This document shows, piece by piece, positions 21,789 to 28,738 of a DNA stretch of 33,605 nt. Position 1 is the stretch's first letter. Each line of letters opens with the position of its first letter. The stretch is from a virus, in IMG/VR virus record IMGVR_UViG_3300010354_000018, positions 1-33,605 of that record; one strand, written 5' to 3'. The notes under the pieces are model-generated. The model worked only from the letters and a program-made list of their open reading frames with translations. It was not told the origin of the DNA and searched no databases. The translations under genes were made by a program, and so were the position numbers.

Positions 21789-24778
21789 TACTTAGCGATT
21801 TTAAAGGTTTTTATATCTACGCCTAATTCATTGTGTAAGTTGACTAAAAAGTCGTAAACTTTTCCGTGTTCTTTTTTTAGGTAGTCGTGAGCGTGAACGT
21901 AAACGGCCATATTTTCGGCGTAAAACTCGGACCAATCGCTCGAGCCGTAAGTCGTTACGGAGTCTTTAAGTCTTACCCCGTACTTTATAGCGGCCGCCTC
22001 TGTTTTTAATCGTCGTCCTCTAGTTATCGGATCAATCGAGTTGTGGATCGCGTGGTTAACTTCGTGGCTAATTAACGGAGCTATCGACTTACTACTTATT
22101 CCGCTCGCCTCTGTAACTCCGTGAAACAAAACAAAACCGTCGGGCTTAATATCCCCCATAACTTGCGCGGTTGGTAGTCCGGTTTTTCTACTTATCCCCG
22201 TCCTTTTGCAAAGTTGTTTTCTTGTATTAATATAATAGGTTTCCGGGAATTTTTTAACAACGTCCTCGGCTTTGTGTACCATATTAACGACCTCAAAATT
22301 AAGATTTTCGTCTCTTTTCTTAATTATATTAATAAATCTATTTGATTGAGCGCAATGTCCAAGCGAGTCGCTAGTTACATTTTGCACGTTATTCGCTCCC
22401 GTTTCTTTTGCCCACTTTAGAGATCCGGCTCCGGTACGCTCCGACGACGTTCTTATCCCTAAATCCGTCCTAAAGTCGTTTAAAACTTTAGCGGCCCCGT
22501 CTTGGTTGTTGATAAGGTCCTCAAGTTGTGCCCTATCTAAGTCCTTAATAGTGGATTTTATAAGGTTAGAGTCTAATTTCACCACCGGAGGAGTATAAGC
22601 CTCTTGAGCCTTCTTAATCTCTTTAACTATCTCCTCGCTGCTTAGTTTCGGCGGCTCCGGGAGGCCAAAGTTATTGGCTTGGTCCTTCTTAAAAGCTCGA
22701 GGGATTTTAAAATAAGGGTGTTCTTTTCCGAAAACCTCGACGCCCGGGTTATTTTTCATATAGTCCGGAGTTTGTAGTCCTTTGCCGTCCGTCTCTTTAT
22801 TTATTCTCTCCTCGATAACGTCGTCCGGCGTCTCGATAGCCTCCTCAACTTGCTTTAAATCACAGCGACAATTCCAACCGTTAAGCGGCGCGTTTTCCTT
22901 CCAAAAAGGAGAGTCGTATCTCTTAACGATACCGTTCAAAGCTTTGTGAGCCGGGCGGACCCTATCGTCTCCCGCTGTTACATAGCGCAAATAAGGGAAG
23001 AGCTCCGCCTCCTCACCAAATTGCTTCCACTTGTCGGCCATTTGAGCGGACCCCTTAGCGTGGTTTATTTCAGTCCTTAGATAATTAACGTTAAACTCGC
23101 CAAAAACCTTTTTAGCGTAGTCCTTATATTCTTTGAAACTGCGAGGGTTTCCGTTTTCGTCGATTAAGTAGTCGCTCATAAGCTTAACCTCGTGCCAAGT
23201 CTTAGCTCCGGAAAAAGTAAAGAGGTTTTTTTGAAGTGTTTTAATATACTCCGGGTCCTTAATAGTACTAAGAGCCTCGCCCGTCGCTAGTCCGTCGTAA
23301 AGCCCTTGCATAAGTCGCGCCCCTATTTCGTTGTAAAGGTTTGCCGGGAGGTTGTCGATAGTATAAAGCCCGGAATAAACTCCCGCGATAACCTCCTCGA
23401 CGTACTCGTCGGACCACTCCGGGAGAGGTGTCTCCTCGTAGTCCAAAGTATTGCATACGTGTAAGCTACTCGCCGAGGTAAAAGCTTCGTAAATACTCGC
23501 TAAAGTCGTTTTTTTTTTAATTGAGTTGTCCAACTCGTCGCCCTCCGCGCTATCTTCTTTTTTTGGCCCTTCCTTTGGTCCTTTTGGCCCTCCTTTTTCG
23601 TCGTCGTTTTCTTCCTTTTCGTCGATAGGTGTCCCGTAAGTGTCTGTAAGGTAAGCCTTAGGAACGTTAAACCCGAGCTTAATAAGCTCCGAGTCTATTT
23701 TAAACTGCTCCGCCTTGGTCGTGTTTTCCGTGTCGTCAAACATAAAGCGCCCGGTAATATTGAAACCGTGGTACTTATTAAGGAAAGGGATAAGCTCGTC
23801 GTTAACCAATGAAGTAATAAAGAAAGCGTCCTCTTTGTTGATCGCGGCGCTTGTTCTCTCGTGAACCTCGCTTTGTGAGCGGCTGCTCCCGGCGTCCATT
23901 GTCATAGTGGACCCAAGTATTAACTTGCTAACCTCCGAGTTAACTCTCTCAATTAGTTGGTTATATACGTTATGGGAGTCGGTTTTCCCGTCTCTAATAA
24001 ACTCTAAGCTGTCCGACTCGTCGAAAACTCCGAAAGCATTACGCCCCATATTTTCCAACATATCAAACATATTATCTCTAAGCTCTTTATCTCTTATATT
24101 AGTTTTTCCTAGTCTGAAAGGAGCCCCGAAAAGCTCCGCGAACTCGGTCCAAGATCCGATAGCCGTCTTTTTATAGATAACAAGCGGCGCCGCTTTCATC
24201 AAAAGCCCTAAGTCGGTCGGTTTCCCAACTCCCATAAGCCAAGCGTCGTAAGGAGCGTCGTCAAAGTAAATTAAATCGTTTGAGTCATACGGCGACTTCC
24301 TTACCGCGTTTTTTTGTGCATAAACATACTCGCGAGGGATAAGCTCAACGCTTTTAAAACGCTTTCCTTTAAGGTCGCCAAACTGAATAAGAGAGTAACC
24401 AAAAAATTTAGACTCTAGGGCTAACCTTAAAAAATCCCTAAACCAAGGAGAGGTAAAGATTTCAGTCTCCTCTTTAAGCTCCTCGTTTTTATCGTCCACG
24501 ACTTTAAAGTCTTTCGACGTTGTTCTTATAATCCTTGAGTCAATAGAGGCGCTAAGATGAGCGTCGATAATTACGTCGTTATATACGCGGATAAGGTCCA
24601 CGCAAATAGGGTTGTAAGGGTCCTCGAAATTACTTACGCCACTTTTCCAACTCTTTAACTCTTGGTTAAAGCGGTACATTTGTTGGCGGATAGTCTTTTT
24701 CTCTATTCTCTCCGCTTGCTTTGCAGGCTCGTTAACTGCCGGCTTAATAGCGTTAAATAATTTATCTAGTAGTCCCAT
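21788..24778 (-). CDS. Portal (DUF935-like) - MuF head protein - zincin metallopeptidase fusion, 996 aa
   Basis: Three domains in one chain. Residues 1 to about 380 are a Mu gp29/DUF935-type portal (FGYSLIQFGDLKGKRFKSVE, and the MTMDAGSSRSQSEVHERTSA segment). Residues about 490-645 are the Mu F minor head domain (EINHAKGSAQMADKWKQFGE, GWNCRCDLKQ). Residues about 770-996 are an added domain with HEVNH (905-909) and SEFYAE (950-955), the HExxH zinc-binding helix and downstream glutamate of zincin peptidases. Linkers are glycine/lysine/glutamate-rich. MuF proteins with C-terminal effector-like domains are known; an N-terminal portal fusion in the same chain is rarer. The peptidase may cut a head protein or act in the host. 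Confidence 0.85.
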   Translation of the reverse strand: MGLLDKLFNAIKPAVNEPAKQAERIEKKTIRQQMYRFNQELKSWKSGVSNFEDPYNPICVDLIRVYNDVIIDAHLSASIDSRIIRTTSKDFKVVDDKNEELKEETEIFTSPWFRDFLRLALESKFFGYSLIQFGDLKGKRFKSVELIPREYVYAQKNAVRKSPYDSNDLIYFDDAPYDAWLMGVGKPTDLGLLMKAAPLVIYKKTAIGSWTEFAELFGAPFRLGKTNIRDKELRDNMFDMLENMGRNAFGVFDESDSLEFIRDGKTDSHNVYNQLIERVNSEVSKLILGSTMTMDAGSSRSQSEVHERTSAAINKEDAFFITSLVNDELIPFLNKYHGFNITGRFMFDDTENTTKAEQFKIDSELIKLGFNVPKAYLTDTYGTPIDEKEENDDEKGGPKGPKEGPKKEDSAEGDELDNSIKKKTTLASIYEAFTSASSLHVCNTLDYEETPLPEWSDEYVEEVIAGVYSGLYTIDNLPANLYNEIGARLMQGLYDGLATGEALSTIKDPEYIKTLQKNLFTFSGAKTWHEVKLMSDYLIDENGNPRSFKEYKDYAKKVFGEFNVNYLRTEINHAKGSAQMADKWKQFGEEAELFPYLRYVTAGDDRVRPAHKALNGIVKRYDSPFWKENAPLNGWNCRCDLKQVEEAIETPDDVIEERINKETDGKGLQTPDYMKNNPGVEVFGKEHPYFKIPRAFKKDQANNFGLPEPPKLSSEEIVKEIKKAQEAYTPPVVKLDSNLIKSTIKDLDRAQLEDLINNQDGAAKVLNDFRTDLGIRTSSERTGAGSLKWAKETGANNVQNVTSDSLGHCAQSNRFINIIKKRDENLNFEVVNMVHKAEDVVKKFPETYYINTRKQLCKRTGISRKTGLPTAQVMGDIKPDGFVLFHGVTEASGISSKSIAPLISHEVNHAIHNSIDPITRGRRLKTEAAAIKYGVRLKDSVTTYGSSDWSEFYAENMAVYVHAHDYLKKEHGKVYDFLVNLHNELGVDIKTFKIAK

Positions 24779-24781
24779 TTC

Positions 24782-25201
24782 TTAGTAATTTTGTGAGTCT
24801 TTTTTCGGCTGCGAGCCCCAACGTATAGGCCAACCGCTTTGGTTTGCCTCGTCAACCTTAGTAAGGTTAACAACTATTTTACCCTTACTCACGTCCTCAA
24901 GCCAAGCCTCCGCGTACTGCATCGCTTGGATCCTTCCCTCCGGCAAAACGTCCGTATAAAGGCGCTCGAATAAGTAATAAATCGCTAATGATATGCAATG
25001 TTTTAATAAAGATCTTTGTCTATTGGCTCCGGTTTTAGCGAACTCGGTCGCGGTGTTAACTCTTTGGCCTATTCTCTCGCTAATTCTCTCCTCCGCGTCC
25101 TTTATTGCCTCCGTAACGAGAGTGTCGTCGTCGTCCGTAAGTTGGTCGATAGTAGTCTCGTCGATGTATCTTATTAAGTCGCTTTTAACGATAAAGGCCA
25201 T
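24782..25201 (-). CDS. Head-tail connector, Mu gp36/DUF1320-like
   Basis: The 139-residue protein begins FIVKSDLIRYIDETTIDQLT DDDD and continues with EAIKDAEERISERIGQR and a helical middle (LLKHCISLAIYYLFERLY). This is the signature of DUF1320 gp36-like connector proteins, in which an N-terminal y.....l...i helix pair is followed by a long helix. It lies between the terminase large subunit and the portal, the same order as in Mu-like head modules, and probably forms the ring under the portal. Confidence 0.8.
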   Translation of the reverse strand: MAFIVKSDLIRYIDETTIDQLTDDDDTLVTEAIKDAEERISERIGQRVNTATEFAKTGANRQRSLLKHCISLAIYYLFERLYTDVLPEGRIQAMQYAEAWLEDVSKGKIVVNLTKVDEANQSGWPIRWGSQPKKDSQNY

Positions 25202-25202
25202 A

Positions 25203-26654
25203 TTAATAACGGTTTGAGGGTTTTCTTAGTCCAAATATAGGAGTTTTTACGACTCCGCCGTCAATAAATCGCGTGAATTGTGGTTTAAATATCTCTAAGT
25301 GTAAATAATCGTTTGCGTCGGAGGTGTGGCCGTACTTCTCGAAACGAACTTTACTCACCTTGTCCGCTGTTTTCTCCTTATGCTTTAACCCGTCGGCGGC
25401 CTCCTTTAAATAAAGGTAGTCGGCGACCGTGTTATTACATTGATCCCCTATAATAATACGAGCGTTCGGAATATTCCCGGAGAAAATTTGATTAATAAAC
25501 TCGCCCCGGCTTTTTACTCCCGGGTTACGACTTGGCAACCTCTCCACCGGATTAAATTCGCGTAAGTAGTTGCTCGCCAAGCTGAAAAAGTTCTCCCCTT
25601 TCTCAAGCTTCGTGTCCTCCTTTTTACTTGTGCGGTCCCCGTAAATATAAAGGCCTTCCTTGTGGTCCTTAAATATCCGAGCGAACTCCTCGCAAGTATT
25701 CCGGAGCGTATTCCTTGGGCTCTTTAAACATATCTCGCCTATTTGCCTAACTTCCATAACGTCGCCAACTTGTTCGGCTTGGTGTATTGTGAGCGTGAGG
25801 TAAGGGTTAACGTTTTCGTCTAAGGATATATGTAGCGGGAGCCTTGGGTTATAGTCCACCGCCTCGACGTGGTCCAAAGTAAAGCATTTATAAAACCTAT
25901 TGCCGACCTCCTTATTACCCCAAAGGCCGAGCGTGTAAACAGTATAATAAAACGGCGACGTCCTTTTAAAGTCCTCGTAAGTTGCCGCTATCGACGGCGG
26001 GAGAAAAGGGTTATCTCTGTAAGTACTGTGAATAGAGTCGACGGTATAAGAGACGGGACCGTCCGGAGTCTCTACGTCGATAACCGTCTTAAACGTTTTC
26101 TCTACCGTGTCGCTAAAAAAACGCTTATATATCCAAAAGTCGTTAAAATCGGGCTCGTCGCTCTCCGGGTTAAAGCTAAAAATCTCTTGTAAATAGTCGG
26201 CCTTATTACTTCTTACGGTTGTCGATACCGTGTTAAAATCGTCCTCCGTTATCTCGTTACCCTCCTCGTACCAAACGAAAGAAGGGTCTTTTATCGACTT
26301 TATTTTCTCCGCCTTATCCAAACCTCGAGCGATTAATCTGTTACCGTTTACGCAAGTAATAGAAAGGGGCGAAGTCTTGAAAATAAATAAGGAGCTAAGT
26401 CCTAGGTCCTCGATAGTCTGCTTAATGCTATCGAATTGGGACTCTTTAATCGTATCGTAAACCTTTCGGACCAATATCCCTTTAAAATAGTTAGCGGTTA
26501 ACATTCTATATATAACCTTCATAACTGTTCCGTGAGTCTTACCTGACCCACGACCACCCCAAAGCAAAATGAGGCGGGCGTCGTTATCAAACAACCCCGC
26601 GAAAGGAGCGTTAACCGTCTCCGCAAAGTCCGGGAGCTCGACGTTTATACTCAT
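25203..26654 (-). CDS. terL: Terminase large subunit, 483 aa
   Basis: The ATPase has Walker A LWGGRGSGKTH (K39, T40) and Walker B FVWYEEGNEI (residues 126-135) with the acidic pair E130-E131. The C-terminal nuclease shows SLDENVNPYLTLTI and YIYGDRTSKKEDT, the usual aspartates of the RNase H-like domain. It translocates and cuts DNA during packaging. It starts within four bases of the end of the small subunit gene (ATGA overlap), so the two are coupled. Confidence 0.92.
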   Translation of the reverse strand: MSINVELPDFAETVNAPFAGLFDNDARLILLWGGRGSGKTHGTVMKVIYRMLTANYFKGILVRKVYDTIKESQFDSIKQTIEDLGLSSLFIFKTSPLSITCVNGNRLIARGLDKAEKIKSIKDPSFVWYEEGNEITEDDFNTVSTTVRSNKADYLQEIFSFNPESDEPDFNDFWIYKRFFSDTVEKTFKTVIDVETPDGPVSYTVDSIHSTYRDNPFLPPSIAATYEDFKRTSPFYYTVYTLGLWGNKEVGNRFYKCFTLDHVEAVDYNPRLPLHISLDENVNPYLTLTIHQAEQVGDVMEVRQIGEICLKSPRNTLRNTCEEFARIFKDHKEGLYIYGDRTSKKEDTKLEKGENFFSLASNYLREFNPVERLPSRNPGVKSRGEFINQIFSGNIPNARIIIGDQCNNTVADYLYLKEAADGLKHKEKTADKVSKVRFEKYGHTSDANDYLHLEIFKPQFTRFIDGGVVKTPIFGLRKPSNRY

Positions 26655-27163
26655 TGTTTAGGCTTTCCGATCGTTACCTTAATTGTAGCTTTTCCGCTTT
26701 CGTCGTTATTAAAGGCGCCGACGTGGCGGCCCAAAAGCTCCAAAGCTTTTATTTTATCTTGGCGGGTTATCTTTAAATTCGTTGTTTTTCCGCCGTCTCC
26801 GGTGGTTGTGCTTGAGCTTACCGTATTTAACGAGGCTTTTCCGCTCTCGTTCATATCGTTAGAGTTGTGCAATATAAATTCTCCCTCCTCCGTAAATTTA
26901 CCTAAATCGTCGATCGTACCGAAAGCGATTTTAGCCAACTCCCGGACAACTCGGTCCGCTGTTATCTCGGTCCGCTCGGTCCTTTCCTTAGTTAGGCGCT
27001 TAATTTCGTTTTGTATCTCAAGTTTTACCAAGATTTCGCTCGCTATACGGTCCGCAGTTTTTTCGGAATATCCGGCCGCTTTTGCTGCTCTTGTCCCGTT
27101 AAAATCTATAACATACTCACGGCAAAATAATTTCTGCCTTTCGTTTAGTTTTGATCGTTCCAT
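26651..27163 (-). CDS. terS: Terminase small subunit, 170 aa
   Basis: The N-terminal region carries LNERQKLFCREYVIDFNGTR, then AAKAAGYSEKTADRIASEIL, the helix-turn-helix pattern of terminase_2-type small subunits. The middle helices (RVVRELAKIAFGTIDDLG) and the C-terminal beta end are also typical. It recognises the packaging signal. A start at 27217 would overlap the zinc-ribbon gene by 50 bases, so I chose the ATG at 27163, which follows its stop by four bases. Confidence 0.85.
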   Translation of the reverse strand: MERSKLNERQKLFCREYVIDFNGTRAAKAAGYSEKTADRIASEILVKLEIQNEIKRLTKERTERTEITADRVVRELAKIAFGTIDDLGKFTEEGEFILHNSNDMNESGKASLNTVSSSTTTGDGGKTTNLKITRQDKIKALELLGRHVGAFNNDESGKATIKVTIGKPKQ

Positions 27164-27167
27164 AACT

Positions 27168-27356
27168 TTAACCTTTTTGTTTTTCGTTTTTACTTCTACT
27201 CCTCCCGCTTTTATCAAAGCCTCCCAACTTTGGGGCCGATATAGCTCTCTCCATTTTTTTACCGCAAGAGTCGCAAATTACGACCTCTTTAAAGTCTTTA
27301 ACTATTTCGTCAAGCTTGGACTCTCCGCAACTACAAAAATAATCGTAAATAGGCAT
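27168..27356 (-). CDS. FmdB-like zinc ribbon protein, 62 aa
   Basis: MPIYDYFCSCGESKLDEIVK and then VICDSCGKKMERAISAPKLG show two Cys pairs (C8/C10, C28/C31) in the FmdB-like zinc ribbon pattern (MPxYxYxC..CG ... CP.CG......S.P.. GG). The C-terminus is basic. Such ribbons are small DNA- or RNA-binding proteins. It lies between the VRR-NUC gene and the small terminase gene, and may help the nuclease or terminase; that is only context. Confidence 0.8.
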   Translation of the reverse strand: MPIYDYFCSCGESKLDEIVKDFKEVVICDSCGKKMERAISAPKLGGFDKSGRSRSKNEKQKG

Positions 27357-27357
27357 A

Positions 27358-27549
27358 TTAAATAAAATATATTTGTTTCATTCTCTTTAACTCCTCTACT
27401 GTTACTATTATATAACCGTTATCTTTAAGCTGTTGCTCCCAACTTTCCGCCGTATCTAAAGAGACTAAAAGAGTTTTAAGCCCGTGCTCTTTGTCCGGCT
27501 TTAAAGAGTTAACCAACCTCTTAACGTCCCGATCTATTTCCTTTGTCAT
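27358..27549 (-). CDS. Hypothetical protein, 63 aa
   Basis: Starts MTKEIDRDVKRLVNSLKPDK and continues with two predicted helices and a short strand (YIIVTVEELKRM). An alternative start at 27606 would be inside the upstream nuclease gene; the ATG at 27549 overlaps its stop by four bases (ATGA), the typical junction of this operon, so I prefer it. The pattern is vaguely like small regulators but no family is recognised. Confidence 0.65.
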   Translation of the reverse strand: MTKEIDRDVKRLVNSLKPDKEHGLKTLLVSLDTAESWEQQLKDNGYIIVTVEELKRMKQIYFI

Positions 27550-27902
27550 ACTAAAGTTAAATATTTTAGTATAATGTTTTTCGCGTCCTCCAAGTTGTCG
27601 GCCCACTCAACACAGTTGCCCGCCGACCTTAGCCTTTCCATTTGCTTAACTTGGTCCGGTCGAGGTTTCTCTCCGGCTTTTTTTAATTCAATGTAAAGAG
27701 CTCCAAAGCCTCCGCGAGGTATTGCGAGAGTAAGGTCCGGGTTACCCTTAACGAGTCCTAGGGCCATAAGTTGCGCCCCGTTTATTTCATTGCGTGGGTT
27801 GCTAAAGTTGTGATATAACAAACCTCTAAACTCCGTGAACTCATTCCAAAACCAAACGACTAACTCGCTTTGTATTTTTGCTTCGCTTTTTTTATCTGTC
27901 AT
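27546..27902 (-). CDS. VRR-NUC domain nuclease, 118 aa
   Basis: All three parts of the VRR-NUC active site are visible: E7 and Q11 in the N-terminal helix (KKSEAKIQSELV), GNPDLTLAIP (D56), and ALYIELKK (E72, K74). It is a stand-alone PD-(D/E)XK nuclease of the type found in phages, thought to resolve branched or flap DNA. Its neighbours are terminases, so a role in resolving replication concatemers or trimming ends before packaging is plausible. Confidence 0.88.
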   Translation of the reverse strand: MTDKKSEAKIQSELVVWFWNEFTEFRGLLYHNFSNPRNEINGAQLMALGLVKGNPDLTLAIPRGGFGALYIELKKAGEKPRPDQVKQMERLRSAGNCVEWADNLEDAKNIILKYLTLV

Positions 27903-27938
27903 AAAGTAAAAATAAAGCTTTTTAGCCTTTTCGCCAAC

Positions 27939-28358
27939 TTATGCGGTTTTTTCTTCTGTTAACGGGACTACTTTATAAAGCCTATATGTTTTCCCGCATA
28001 TTTTTTTTATGTGCTGTCTAAAACCTAGTTCTTTTAATTCTTGGCCTACCTTCCAAGCTTTTAAAACTTTTCCGCTTTTGTGCTCAATGTGGTTTTTTAT
28101 TTCCGTCGCTGTTCTAAAAACAAACTCTTTAGAGCTGTCGGAGTAGTGAGGTAATTTATAGCTTAAACTTATTAACGTTTTATAGTCCGCGCTAATTTTA
28201 AATTTTTCTATCTCCTTTTTTTTGGCGTCTGTTTCAATTTTATTAAAACCGCTGCATCGGATAAACTCTTTAATTATTTTTTTAATAGGTACCTCTAAAA
28301 CTTCGGGCACGTCAAAATAAACTCTTTTAAATTTTTCGGGTGTTTTTTTAATTTCCAT
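27939..28358 (-). CDS. Stand-alone copy of the primase C-terminal (DUF3874-like) domain, 139 aa
   Basis: The C-terminal about 80 residues are clearly related to the end of the neighbouring primase-helicase. FRTATEIKNHIEHKSGKVLK here corresponds to LLTATEIKTYVEEKSGQKLS there, KVGQELKELGFRQ to KIGQELKALGFEQ, and KICGKTYRLYKVVPL to KMFGKTQRLYRVIVL. The preceding LSYKLPHY matches MYYKLPEY. Residues 1-60 are lysine-rich and unique. It looks like a duplicated winged-helix-type domain, possibly a DNA-binding competitor or partner of the primase. It starts the packaging block just after the repeat region. Confidence 0.75.
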   Translation of the reverse strand: MEIKKTPEKFKRVYFDVPEVLEVPIKKIIKEFIRCSGFNKIETDAKKKEIEKFKISADYKTLISLSYKLPHYSDSSKEFVFRTATEIKNHIEHKSGKVLKAWKVGQELKELGFRQHIKKICGKTYRLYKVVPLTEEKTA

Positions 28359-28403
28359 AGGTTTTTATTTTTTTTTCTAAAGTTACGGGTTTACAACTAA
28401 GGC

Positions 28404-28676
28404 TGTAACTTTTGGACCAAGTGTAACCTTGTTTTATTAAAAAATTAACTGTTTTTAACATATTGGTTACAGAGTTACAGAGTAAAAACCAACATAGGGA
28501 GCCTATAATATAAAAGACGAGTATTTTAAAAAAAGGGCTGTTTTTTAAAATAATTTCCTAAAAGTTTGGTTTTATTCTGTAACTCTGTAACCGTCTTTAT
28601 AACTATCTGTTTTTTAGCTCTTTACGTTGTTACAGAGTTTTATTTCACTTTGTAACCGCTTTGTAACTCTGTTACC
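28404..28676. repeat. TGTAAC repeat cluster (iteron-like region)
   Basis: TGTAAC or its complement GTTACA occurs nine times in about 270 bp: at 28404, 28422, 28466, 28474, 28578, 28587, 28629, 28651 and 28662 (approximate starts). A near-palindrome GTAACTCTGTTAC lies at 28663-28675. The repeats often come in pairs spaced 9 bp (CTGTAACTCTGTAACC at 28577-28592). The stretch holds no gene. It has the look of an origin with iterons or a multi-site operator. Confidence 0.75.
28465..28592. repeat. Long imperfect inverted repeat
   Basis: The left arm 28465-28492 and right arm 28566-28592 are 27-28 bp long and complementary except for one insertion and one substitution. The spacer of about 73 bp is A/T-rich. 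Each arm carries two TGTAAC units, so the repeat symmetrically presents two pairs of sites. It could form a cruciform. Confidence 0.8.
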
Positions 28677-28684
28677 TTTTAAGC

Positions 28685-28720
28685 AAAAAAAAGGGCCGAC
28701 CCCCTAAAAGTCGACCCCTT
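28685..28720 (-). terminator. Terminator after the primase-helicase gene
   Basis: On the minus strand GGGTCGAC (28717-28710) pairs with GTCGGCCC (28700-28693), eight pairs with one G-T, followed by eight T (complement of 28685-28692). It lies 18 bp downstream of the primase stop and would end the leftward early operon. Confidence 0.75.
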
Positions 28721-28738
28721 CACCCTAAAAAAAAAATC

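Noticed and set aside
26802-27365. 187-codon plus-strand frame opposite the small terminase gene
   Set aside because: Serine/leucine-rich shadow of three well-supported minus-strand genes (small terminase, zinc ribbon and part of the large terminase overlap).
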